Assembly: GCA_013215465.1 (NCBI GenBank) | Contig: JABSOW010000002.1 | Location: 267,926 to 331,925 of the forward strand | DNA length: 64,000 bases | Direction: 5' to 3' | DNA from: Colwellia sp. | Lineage (GTDB): Bacteria > Pseudomonadota > Gammaproteobacteria > Enterobacterales > Alteromonadaceae | Shown here: piece by piece, positions 19,320 through 26,882 of the stretch | Layout: every line of letters starts with the position of its first letter | How positions within the stretch are numbered: position 1 is the stretch's first letter | The notes under the pieces: generated by a model | Told to the model about the DNA's origin: nothing | The model's input: only the letters and a program-made list of their open reading frames with translations | Database searches by the model: none | Translations under genes and position numbers: made by a program

Positions 19320-20478
19320 TATCTATCTCTGCTAAAGTCGATGGGGAAGCTATATTGAACGTGTGCCATTTTTGTGATGATTGGCTGGCAGCCACAGTAT
19401 TTTCAATAAAAGCCATGCCGCGAATAGCCTGTTTGATACCAGGAACGTCATATTGCTTACCGTCTGGATTTTTTAATAGCTTACTAAATTGACGATAGAT
19501 ATTGGCAAACGCTTCAAGGTAACCCTCCGGGTGGCCTGCTGGGGTGCGGATATTATCAAGAGCGTACTCGCATAATTCGCCAACACCACTGCGAATTATG
19601 CGACTCGACTGGTTGGGATACTTCATTAGCAGTTCATTGGGGTTGTGCTGTGACCAGGTTAAACTAGCTTTATCACCGTAGACCTTGATATTTAAATTAT
19701 TTTCTTCGCCTATGGATATTTGGCTCGCAATTAATACGCCGCGCGCGCCATGGTTAAAGCGTAATAATACAGTGCCGTCATCGTCTAACAGTCTACCGTC
19801 TACCGTGGTATTTAAGTCAGCACAAATCTCAGTGATTTCCTGCCCACTGATGTATTCCGCTAAATTTGATGCGTGCACGCCAATGTCGGCCATACAACAG
19901 CTGATACCCGATAATGCGGGGTTAAGGCGCCAAGATGCTTGTTTAGTGCTTTCATCATCTTTGCTACTAAGCCATCCTTGAGGGTATTCAACAACTATTT
20001 TGACTATTTTTCCTAAATCTCCCTGAATCACTCTATGCCTAGCTTCCTTAACCATTGGGTAACCGGTGTAGGTGTGGGTTAAAGCATAATTAATATTATG
20101 CTTTAATATTAATTTTTCTAGCGCGATGGCTTCGCCGAGATTTAGCGTAGCAGGTTTGTCGCTGATGACATTAAAACCGTACTCGATAGCCATTTTTGCG
20201 ATAGGGAAATGCAAATGATTAGGCGTCACTATTGCTACCATGTCTATGCGATCATCTTGGCGCAGAGCTTCCTGATGTAACATCTCTTGATAACTGCCGT
20301 AACAACGAGATTTATCTAGATAGAGTGAGCAGCCAAACTCAATAGATTTTTGTGGGTCGCTACTAAAAGCGCCGCAAACCAACTCAATTTGATTGTCCAG
20401 TTGAGCCGCTATACGGTGTATTTTGCCGATAAAAGCGCCAGGGCCGCCCCCGATCATACCTAATCTCAATTTACGCAT
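19306..20478 (-). CDS. Gfo/Idh/MocA-family NAD(P)-dependent oxidoreductase
   Basis: 390 residues. Rossmann start RLGMIGGGPGAFIGKIHR, then the NHLHFPIAKMAIEYG stretch and the cofactor/substrate motif DKPATLNLGEA with its catalytic-type Lys. The C-terminal beta-sheet domain contains DIGVHASNLAEYISG. First gene of the operon that continues with the TIM-barrel and MFS genes. An operator copy lies 64-101 bases before the start, in the region shared with the divergent regulator. Expected role: reduction of a 3-keto sugar to the free sugar, or the reverse oxidation. Confidence 0.87.
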   Translation of the reverse strand: MRKLRLGMIGGGPGAFIGKIHRIAAQLDNQIELVCGAFSSDPQKSIEFGCSLYLDKSRCYGSYQEMLHQEALRQDDRIDMVAIVTPNHLHFPIAKMAIEYGFNVISDKPATLNLGEAIALEKLILKHNINYALTHTYTGYPMVKEARHRVIQGDLGKIVKIVVEYPQGWLSSKDDESTKQASWRLNPALSGISCCMADIGVHASNLAEYISGQEITEICADLNTTVDGRLLDDDGTVLLRFNHGARGVLIASQISIGEENNLNIKVYGDKASLTWSQHNPNELLMKYPNQSSRIIRSGVGELCEYALDNIRTPAGHPEGYLEAFANIYRQFSKLLKNPDGKQYDVPGIKQAIRGMAFIENTVAASQSSQKWHTFNIASPSTLAEIDNEKN

Positions 20479-20541
20479 TAATTCCTCTTACAAGTATTAA
20501 ACTTAATGGTAATCTATCTTAATGGTTGGCCGTATTTGTAG

Positions 20542-20579
20542 TTAAGATGAAATCGGTTTTAACTATAACAAAATCGGCG
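20542..20579. promoter_or_regulatory. Operator copy B between the oxidoreductase operon and the AraC regulator
   Basis: AAATCGG boxes at 20550-20556 and 20571-20577, 21 bases apart, with the same flanks as copies A and C. It sits midway in the 165-base divergent gap, so one bound regulator could act on its own gene and on the oxidoreductase operon. Confidence 0.72.
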
Positions 20580-20643
20580 TCATGTTTAATTTTGTTGTTA
20601 GTTGTGATAACGTGTGATTTGGCTAATTATTTGAAGTTATTTT

Positions 20644-21432
20644 ATGCAAGACAATGAAAATAATAAATGTATTAAAAACCTGATTGATTTGTTTGGTGTT
20701 AAACAAATCATAAAAATGTTTGATTTAATGCCTGATATTCTATTTTGGATAAAAGATGTTAATGGTGGAATAGTGTACGGAAATAAATTTTTTCTCGAAC
20801 ATATCGGCGTGCAAAATTTAAACAAAGCGATTGGTTGTACCGATTTTGATTTTTCACCTTATCATATTGCTAAACAATTCACTGTTGATGATCAAAAAGT
20901 GCTTAAGGGTGAATCAGTTCATAATAGGCTCGAGTTGAATATTACCCCAAGTGGAGAAACAGGTTGGTTCACCACATCAAAATGCCCTTTATTTGATGAT
21001 GAAAATCGCACGATAGGTTCTTATGGGATATCGAGACATCTTGAGAAAACATCATTGGCATTAGCAGGTATGGATGCCCTCAAAGTACCCGTTGAATATA
21101 TTCGTACCCATTACATGGACGAAATTCCACTAGCTGAACTTGCTGAAGTTAGCTGCTTGTCAATAAGTGCATTGGAACGTCGGTTTAAGAAACACTTAGA
21201 TAAAACTCCGAAACAGTTTATCAATGAAATACGTTTGGAAAATGCCCGACGCTTACTCGTTGAAACGAATTTACCGATAGCAACAATAGCAAATGATGTT
21301 GGATTTTCGGATCCCAGTTATTTTAGCAAACAGTTTAATCAGCTGTTTGGGCAGCGCCCATCGATGTCACGCTGTGCGCACGCTGATTCATATACCCATG
21401 ATACTTCAAGATACGAGTTTCAGGATGACTGA
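20644..21432 (+). CDS. AraC-family transcriptional regulator with N-terminal PAS domain, 3' end replaced by a mobile element
   Basis: 262 residues. A PAS-like domain at about 20-135 (LMPDILFWIKDVNGGIVYGN ... CPLFDDENRTIGSYGISR) replaces the usual cupin sensor. The two AraC helix-turn-helix units follow at about 150-245 (IPLAELAEVSCLSISALERR and IATIANDVGFSDPSYFSKQF, then FGQRPS). From residue 250 the protein is encoded by the MITE-like element that starts at 21393, which also supplies the stop. Both DNA-binding helices are intact, so it is probably active. It is the natural candidate for binding operator copies A, B and C. Confidence 0.85.
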   Translation: MQDNENNKCIKNLIDLFGVKQIIKMFDLMPDILFWIKDVNGGIVYGNKFFLEHIGVQNLNKAIGCTDFDFSPYHIAKQFTVDDQKVLKGESVHNRLELNITPSGETGWFTTSKCPLFDDENRTIGSYGISRHLEKTSLALAGMDALKVPVEYIRTHYMDEIPLAELAEVSCLSISALERRFKKHLDKTPKQFINEIRLENARRLLVETNLPIATIANDVGFSDPSYFSKQFNQLFGQRPSMSRCAHADSYTHDTSRYEFQDD

Positions 21433-21656
21433 GCGATTCATGATCAAGGCGCATCTTTTTATTAAGGGTTATCCCATTAAAAATAGATGCAATGAAGAGC
21501 ATGATTTGCTCAGTCATCCCCGACGGGCTGGTTTAGAAACGCTTTATGCTACGTTATTGATTTCGACAAGGAGAACAACCATTCTCTTCAATCAATGCCT
21601 GACCTAAAGATGTTTCTAATTCCAGCTGAATCCGGCATCTTGAGGTAACATGGGTA
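21393..21656. mobile_element. MITE-like palindromic element, copy 1 (264 bp)
   Basis: Begins TACCCATG and ends CATGGGTA. The ~22-bp terminal inverted repeats (through the CAAGAT part) have few mismatches and TA flanks on both sides. Inside are two long foldback arms: GGATGACTGAGC (21423) with GCTCAGTCATCC (21508), and GGCTGGTTTAGAAAC with GTTTCTAATTCCAGC. No transposase is encoded. The element is inserted in the 3' end of the PAS-AraC gene. Related copies are at 32126-32388 and 63679-63740. Confidence 0.8.
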
Positions 21657-21672
21657 TATACTTAACTTGAGC

Positions 21673-21681
21673 TGTGGATAA
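21673..21681 (-). promoter_or_regulatory. DnaA-box-like 9-mer
   Basis: TGTGGATAA, the exact complement of the strong DnaA box TTATCCACA, just outside the mobile element in a 257-bp non-coding stretch. May be chance. Confidence 0.35.
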
Positions 21682-21809
21682 TCATTATTGCCAATAACGT
21701 CGGTAATTTAGTGTAGTTTAGTGCAATAAACTGGCGCTAGTCACTAAAATATCGTCTCTGTAAGTTAATTGGGTTGCTATTTATTTAATTTCAACGCGTT
21801 ACAGGTGTC

Positions 21810-21818
21810 TTATCCACA
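21810..21818 (+). promoter_or_regulatory. DnaA-box-like 9-mer, opposite orientation
   Basis: A perfect TTATCCACA, 137 bases from the inverted copy at 21673. The rest of 21657-21913 shows no gene. Confidence 0.35.
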
Positions 21819-21913
21819 GTGAAGTTGAATTAAACGGTATGAAGGAAAGATAAAATCAGACAATGATTAAAGCAGCCTGATTTTATCAATATTAACCTAG
21901 CGTTTTTTAAGCG

Positions 21914-22729
21914 CTAAAGTGCCTTAATTTTGATGTTACGAAACCAAACTGGGTCATTGTGATCTTGTAAGCCAATCAATCCTTGCACCGCGACATTGTG
22001 CCAATTCGGGTTCAAACTCGGAAACTTGCTATGGGATATCATTTCGTGCCATTGCGGCGTATCCATAACATACTCAACCACGATAACGCCATTTTGTTTA
22101 TGACTAACGTGTCGGTTGTTGACCGTTATTTCAATGTTATTCCATTGTCCAATGGGTTTGGCGTTCTGCGGCTGCGCAGCAATTAAATCATAAAGGGAAC
22201 CTGCTTGACGATTACCGTTCTTTCCTCTGTTGGCATCGGGATGGCCGTGGTTATCCAATATTTGCATTTCTGGGGCATTACGCCAAATATAGTCGCCTGT
22301 TTCGAAATGTTGCTTGTTATTTTCACTGCCTAAATAGAAAATTCCAGAATTTCCATTTTTCGAAATTTTCCATTCAAGTTTTAAAGTAAAATTTTGATAT
22401 TGTTGTGGGAAGACGATATCACCACGATCAGCTTTCTCATCTGCGGTCATATTTACATCGCCCTTCATGTGCAGTGTGCCATCAATGACCTGCCAGTTAG
22501 AAGGGAAATCCGAGCGTTTAAAACCGCGCCATTGACCTGAACTCTGGCCATCAAAAAGCAGTTGCCAACCCTGTTGCTGCTCAGAAATACTTAAACTGTT
22601 GTGCGCTAGAGTAACAGGTTCAAGCTGCACATTAGATTTTTGACAACCCAATAACGTTGTTACCACAGCGAGCCCAACGAGAGCACGAATGGAACATGCT
22701 TGAATATTTTTAATTTTAAACAAAATCAA
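21914..22729 (-). CDS. DUF1080-family lipoprotein, likely 3-keto-glycoside hydrolase
   Basis: 271 residues with a lipoprotein signal (VGLAVVTTLLGC, Cys near 29). The rest is a LamG-like beta-sandwich of the DUF1080 family: GWQLLFDGQSSGQWRGFK, DGTLHMKGD, LKLEWKISKNGNSGIFYLG, PEMQILDNHGHPD and IGLQDHNDPVWFRNIKI. Members of this family hydrolyse 3-keto-glycosides (established for several homologues). The export signal places the activity in the periplasm, downstream of a periplasmic 3-dehydrogenation step. It starts 6 bases after the stop of the small-subunit gene, so it is last in a three-gene operon. Confidence 0.88.
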   Translation of the reverse strand: MILFKIKNIQACSIRALVGLAVVTTLLGCQKSNVQLEPVTLAHNSLSISEQQQGWQLLFDGQSSGQWRGFKRSDFPSNWQVIDGTLHMKGDVNMTADEKADRGDIVFPQQYQNFTLKLEWKISKNGNSGIFYLGSENNKQHFETGDYIWRNAPEMQILDNHGHPDANRGKNGNRQAGSLYDLIAAQPQNAKPIGQWNNIEITVNNRHVSHKQNGVIVVEYVMDTPQWHEMISHSKFPSLNPNWHNVAVQGLIGLQDHNDPVWFRNIKIKAL

Positions 22730-22735
22730 CCTCTC

Positions 22736-23356
22736 TTATAGTGACCAAACTTTAGTGTTTTCGTGTACCGGCATAGAACCGATGTAGTGACCAGGAATAG
22801 GATCGTAAGCTAAATACTGTTCGGCAATGAGTTCCGAAGTGAAGTAAGCTTCAATAGTTAACTCTCGTAGTGAGATAAGAAAACCATATAACTGATGTAA
22901 TACCTGTTGTGACGCCGGTGGATTTACCTCAGCCACCAAGGCAAAGATGTTTGCAGTATCGGTGCCATTGAGCTGATAAAGAGCCTTAACAAAGCGTTGT
23001 TGTTGCTGTGGCGATGCTTGGGAAAAGGACTGGTTATTTTTGGCCTTAAATTGCTGCTCAAATTGTGCAATGCCTTCTTTGAACTGTTGTCCTTGCTTGT
23101 GGTCGAAAATATCAAGGTAAAGTAAATCAATAAACTGTGGAACGTCAACATCATCTGAACCTGGGGTCTGGCCTTTAGGAATTATACATTCCGCTACCGC
23201 CGATATTATCGCACCTTGTTCGGGCGAGAAAAATTTTGGTGTCCAGCTTAAGTTAGAACGTTGTTGGCAAGACTGCAGTACACTCATGATTGTCACTGAA
23301 GATACTATCACTCCCGCACTTAAGGCAATTTTTTTAATGGCTTGTCTTCTATTCAT
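22736..23356 (-). CDS. Gluconate 2-dehydrogenase subunit 3-like protein (small partner of the GMC oxidoreductase)
   Basis: 206 residues. Twin-arginine-like start (NRRQAIKKIALSAG), and LQSC could serve as a lipobox. The mature part matches the Gluconate_2-dh3 family: FFSPEQGAIISAVAECIIP, then DVDVPQFIDLLYLD and a LIAEQYLAYDPIPGHY end. In known glucoside 3-dehydrogenases and FAD-glucose dehydrogenases this small subunit escorts the GMC subunit through the Tat system. It lies 2 bases after the GMC gene and 6 bases before the DUF1080 gene. Confidence 0.87.
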   Translation of the reverse strand: MNRRQAIKKIALSAGVIVSSVTIMSVLQSCQQRSNLSWTPKFFSPEQGAIISAVAECIIPKGQTPGSDDVDVPQFIDLLYLDIFDHKQGQQFKEGIAQFEQQFKAKNNQSFSQASPQQQQRFVKALYQLNGTDTANIFALVAEVNPPASQQVLHQLYGFLISLRELTIEAYFTSELIAEQYLAYDPIPGHYIGSMPVHENTKVWSL

Positions 23357-23358
23357 TT

Positions 23359-25068
23359 TTATAACCTCTTCATCTTGAGTTGTTCGGCAGCATAATTAGC
23401 CGCACGCGCAGTAAATGCCATGTAGGTCAGCGACGGATTTTGACATGCAGATGATGTCATAAAGGAGCCGTCAGTAACAAAAACATTTGGCACGGTATGA
23501 ACTTGATTGTGCTTATTTAGGATCGAGGTCTTTGGGTCATGGCCCATGCGAGCAGTCCCCATTTCATGAATACCAAGGCCAGGGCCTATTTGTTGCTCAA
23601 ACGTTTGGACATTTTTAAACCCTGCATTCTCTAAGATACTTTTTGCTTTTTTCTTCATATCTTTTCGCATGTTAAGTTCATTTTCTTTCATTTCAACGTC
23701 GAAGGTTACCGTCGGCAGTCCCCATTGATCTTTCTGTTCATAATCAAGGAACATTTTATTATCATGAGCCGGTAAAAACTCGCCGAAGCCCATGATACCC
23801 ATACGCCATGGACCCGGTGCGGTAAGTTCTTTTTTTAATTCCTCGCCAATGGTGAGCTCCTGGATACTACGCGACCAATTTTCTCTTCCCGCCGACCCTT
23901 GAAAACCATAACCGCGGATAAAGTCAACTTCTTCTGAATTTTCATGCAAATTATGGAAGCGAGGGATATAAACTCCGTTTGGACGCCTTCCTTTATAATA
24001 TTTATCGTCAAAGCCATCGATCATGCCTGCCGCGCCTATGCCAAGATGATGATCCATCATATTATGACCTAATTCACCTGAATCATTGCCTAGACCATTA
24101 GGAAAGCGTGTGGACTTAGAATTAAGCAAAATTGATGTGGTGGCGACTGTTGATGCACAGCAAAAAATGATCTTTGCTTCGATAAACAGCTCTTTATGAG
24201 TTAAGGTATCAATAACTTTTACCCCGGATGCTTTTCCGGTTTTTTCGTCATAAATAATAGAGTGAACAATGGAATTAACTCTAATTTCCAAGTTGCCGGT
24301 ACTGTGGGCAGCAGGTAGTGTCGATGACAGGCTACTAAAATAACCGCCAAATGGGCAGCCGCGCATACAACGATTTCGGTATTGGCATTTACTACGATTA
24401 TTAAACTCTTTGTCGCCAGTGAGATGGGCGACGCGCCCCGGCGTTACCACCAAGTCAGGATTTTGTTTAGCTATCTCACTTTGCAAATGTTGTTCTACGC
24501 AGTTTAACTCCATCGCGGGTAAGTATTTTCCGTCAGGTAATTGGCTCAAACCGATATTGTCACCTGTGACACCAATAAATTCTTCAACGTGATCATACCA
24601 ATGAGATATGTCTTTATATCGCACAGGCCAATCGACAGCGATACCATCCTTTTTATTGGCCTCAAAATCAAGGTCGCTTAAACGATAGCTGTGACGACCC
24701 CAAGTGATTGAGCGACCTCCCAAATGATAACCTCGGATCCAATCAAAACGTTTAATTTCGTTATAGGGATGTTCGTTATCATCAACAAACCAGTGGGCAG
24801 TGCTTGGCGAATTGACAAAGCCAGTTCTCGCTTGCTTAATTTGACGGTTATTTTGTTCTGGCGTGATTTTTCCCCGATATTTTTGATCCCAAGGATCGTC
24901 AGACATCGTGGTGTAATCTTTGATGTGTTCTACGTGGCGGCCTCGTTCCAAGACGAGCGTACGCAGACCTTTTTCACACAATTCTTTTGCGGCCCAACCG
25001 CCTGAAATTCCACTGCCAATGACTATGGCGTCATATGGCGTTTGTTCACTATTCTTATTATTTATCAT
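23359..25068 (-). CDS. GMC-family FAD oxidoreductase, likely glycoside 3-dehydrogenase
   Basis: 569 residues from the ATG at 25068. An in-frame ATG at 25134 would add 22 residues without a ribosome site, whereas AGG precedes 25068 at a wide spacing. FAD site AIVIGSGISGGWAAKEL at about 13-30. A cysteine cluster KCQYRNRCMRGCP near 230 resembles the iron-sulfur hinge of FAD-glucose dehydrogenases. The catalytic end is present: HEMGTARMG near 500, then FVTDGSFMTSSACQNPSLT. It has no signal peptide, so it is expected to travel with its Tat-bearing partner. No cytochrome subunit gene lies nearby, so the electron acceptor is unknown. Confidence 0.87.
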   Translation of the reverse strand: MINNKNSEQTPYDAIVIGSGISGGWAAKELCEKGLRTLVLERGRHVEHIKDYTTMSDDPWDQKYRGKITPEQNNRQIKQARTGFVNSPSTAHWFVDDNEHPYNEIKRFDWIRGYHLGGRSITWGRHSYRLSDLDFEANKKDGIAVDWPVRYKDISHWYDHVEEFIGVTGDNIGLSQLPDGKYLPAMELNCVEQHLQSEIAKQNPDLVVTPGRVAHLTGDKEFNNRSKCQYRNRCMRGCPFGGYFSSLSSTLPAAHSTGNLEIRVNSIVHSIIYDEKTGKASGVKVIDTLTHKELFIEAKIIFCCASTVATTSILLNSKSTRFPNGLGNDSGELGHNMMDHHLGIGAAGMIDGFDDKYYKGRRPNGVYIPRFHNLHENSEEVDFIRGYGFQGSAGRENWSRSIQELTIGEELKKELTAPGPWRMGIMGFGEFLPAHDNKMFLDYEQKDQWGLPTVTFDVEMKENELNMRKDMKKKAKSILENAGFKNVQTFEQQIGPGLGIHEMGTARMGHDPKTSILNKHNQVHTVPNVFVTDGSFMTSSACQNPSLTYMAFTARAANYAAEQLKMKRL

Positions 25069-25879
25069 TGTTATAAACCTATTTGTTAAGGAATTCCTGG
25101 TGTGATGATGTGCCATGTTGTGAAATCTGTTCATGATGATTCAACGTGGAGTAGCTAACAAATATATTCACCCCCCCATTGAGTTCGAGTTTGCTAGACC
25201 AACTAATCTTTGAGCTGCTTGATGCTGCAAGTACGCAATCGATTCAGTAATACTTAAGCCAAAAAACGTGGTTCTTTCTCTGGTAAATTCAGCTTCCACC
25301 GTTTTTTTTTGTGCGACATTTAGCTTTGATTACTTTGTTAGGCATTGGGACTATTGCTATCTCTAATATTTTTATCATCTGAGCTGGTCACTTTTATTCA
25401 CTCTCTTGAACTGGTTGTTTTTAATACTCGATTGATGTTAATAGATAGCTGTTTTTGTTGTTAAGATAAAATCGGTTTTATATATGAGTAAATCGGCGTC
25501 GTTTTATATTTGACCAACGTTTAAGTCGATGTGAAAAATTACATTTAGGGTTATATTGATTTGGTTGGTGTGAATAAAAATGTATGTTTGATCGTAGAAA
25601 GAACGCTAACATGGCTTGCCAAAAAAATCGCAATGGAAGCCAACCTAAACTGAGAAACAACACTTCCTGTAACTTTGTCGAGTTTTTGTATTGTAATTTG
25701 TTTTCGCAAGGTGAGGTATAAACTATTAGACATCAGGGGCACAAATAATAACGCTGGTGTGATTGGACACTGCATGTTGTTATGTCGGGTATTTTTCATG
25801 ATTGGATGTTTATTGACTGATTCACCAGCGCATATTTAACAAGTATCTTTTTTAAACATAGTGTATTACGTTCAAAAAC
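25069..25879. other. Long intergenic region upstream of the GMC operon
   Basis: About 800 bases with operator copy C at 25461-25498 and no convincing gene. Short minus-strand frames (for example 25551-25799) have no recognisable domain and weak codon bias. They could be eroded remains of an earlier gene. Confidence 0.5.
25461..25498 (-). promoter_or_regulatory. Operator copy C upstream of the GMC operon
   Basis: AAATCGG boxes at 25469-25475 and 25490-25496, 21 bases apart. Copies A and C also share TTGATGTTAATAGAT on the gene side, which could hold the -10 region. It lies about 390 bases before the GMC start, further than A and B from their genes. Confidence 0.68.
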
Positions 25880-26037
25880 TACCAATAAAAATAAATATGT
25901 GATCATTCTAAATGGACTAAATACTCCAATAACATCGTTGCTTTCAATCACACACGTCAGCTATTGCTCAATCAAGCACCTTGTTCTTGAAAATTTATCC
26001 TCATTAATATTTGATCATTAACTTACTGGTATTGGTA
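25880..26037. repeat. Small palindromic repeat family 2, copy a
   Basis: Starts TACCAATA and ends TTGGTA, with imperfect terminal inverted repeats. The core (GTGATCATTCTAAATGGACT ... TTGCTTTCAATC ... GCTATTGCTCAATCAAGC) recurs at 46781-46987 and in diverged form at 45524-45682. Non-coding. Confidence 0.7.
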
Positions 26038-26061
26038 TAACTAAAGAGTATCCTTTGTGCT

Positions 26062-26102
26062 GTTAGGACTAGCTAATACCTAAAATATTAGCTAGTCCTA
26101 AC
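26062..26102. terminator. 17-bp perfect palindrome downstream of the ferredoxin gene
   Basis: Arms 26062-26078 and 26086-26102 (GTTAGGACTAGCTAATA and its exact complement) with a 7-base loop, 54 bases past the ferredoxin stop. The stem is strong, but the flanking A-run is on the wrong side for an intrinsic terminator of the minus-strand gene. Confidence 0.45.
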
Positions 26103-26155
26103 AAAAAATTGAGCTTTATTGATGAGCGTTTATATTAGTATTTTAGAGTGGACTG

Positions 26156-26401
26156 CTAGCTGTGCATTTTTAAAAATTTAGCGAGTAAGCTATCTTCATC
26201 TTCAACATGGTTGGGATCAGGTTTTACACAATCAATAGGGCACACGCTCACACAGGTGGGTTTGTCATAATGACCAATACACTCGGTGCATTTATCAGCA
26301 TCTATTTCGTAAATGTGCTCACCTAAGGTAATCGCTTCATTAGGGCATTCAGGATCGCACATATCACAATTAATGCAGCTGTCTTCAATAAACAAAGCCA
26401 T
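26156..26401 (-). CDS. yfhL: Ferredoxin, 2[4Fe-4S] YfhL type
   Basis: 81 residues. Two cluster motifs: CINCDMCDPECPNEA near the start and CTEC ... CVSVCPIDC, with the insertion between the second-cluster cysteines that is typical of YfhL/Alvin-type ferredoxins. It begins 12 bases after the trhP stop, so the two are co-transcribed. The pairing suggests it feeds electrons to, or supports the iron-sulfur cluster of, the tRNA hydroxylase (inference). It is the intact original of the copy at 7650-7970. Confidence 0.9.
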   Translation of the reverse strand: MALFIEDSCINCDMCDPECPNEAITLGEHIYEIDADKCTECIGHYDKPTCVSVCPIDCVKPDPNHVEDEDSLLAKFLKMHS

Positions 26402-26882
26402 ATGAACTAAAGCCTACTTATCTACTTGGTTTTGCGCGAAGGGATGGCGAGTGGTGCCGCCCTCAGTTAAATAACGCATGATAATTCCAAATGCTAAATC
26501 TAGCTCTGTATCTAGTTCAATGGCAACCTTATGACCTGAGCCTTTGGCATCAGTGATGGTTTCACCTGTTTTACAGTGGATCATGTTTGTTAGGGTAAAG
26601 CTAATATTGCCGTTTGGCGTCATTAATTCTAAGGTATCACCGACAAGAAATTTATTTTTGACATCAATTTCAACTAAACCTGATTCTTCATTTCGACCTA
26701 GTACTTCACCAACAAATTGTTGTGTATCGCTTTTTGAATAACCATAATCATAATTTTGTGTGTCAGAAGGGCGGTGACGTTTCAAAAAACCTTCGGTATA
26801 GCCGCGATGTGCTAAATGCTCTAAATCCGTATTTAATAATGGGTTAAATGCTTTGTTGGCAATGGCATCATTCATTGCTTGT
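26163..26882. repeat. Right copy of the ~720-bp direct repeat
   Basis: Matches 7731-8451 in the same orientation, with a single-base length difference in a T-run. Here it is embedded in the intact ferredoxin and trhP genes, so this copy is the parental arrangement. Confidence 0.9.

Noticed and set aside
25551..25799. 82-codon minus-strand frame in the long gap upstream of the GMC operon
   Set aside because: No recognisable motif, weak codon bias, and overlap with another unrelated minus-strand frame; not enough support for a gene.
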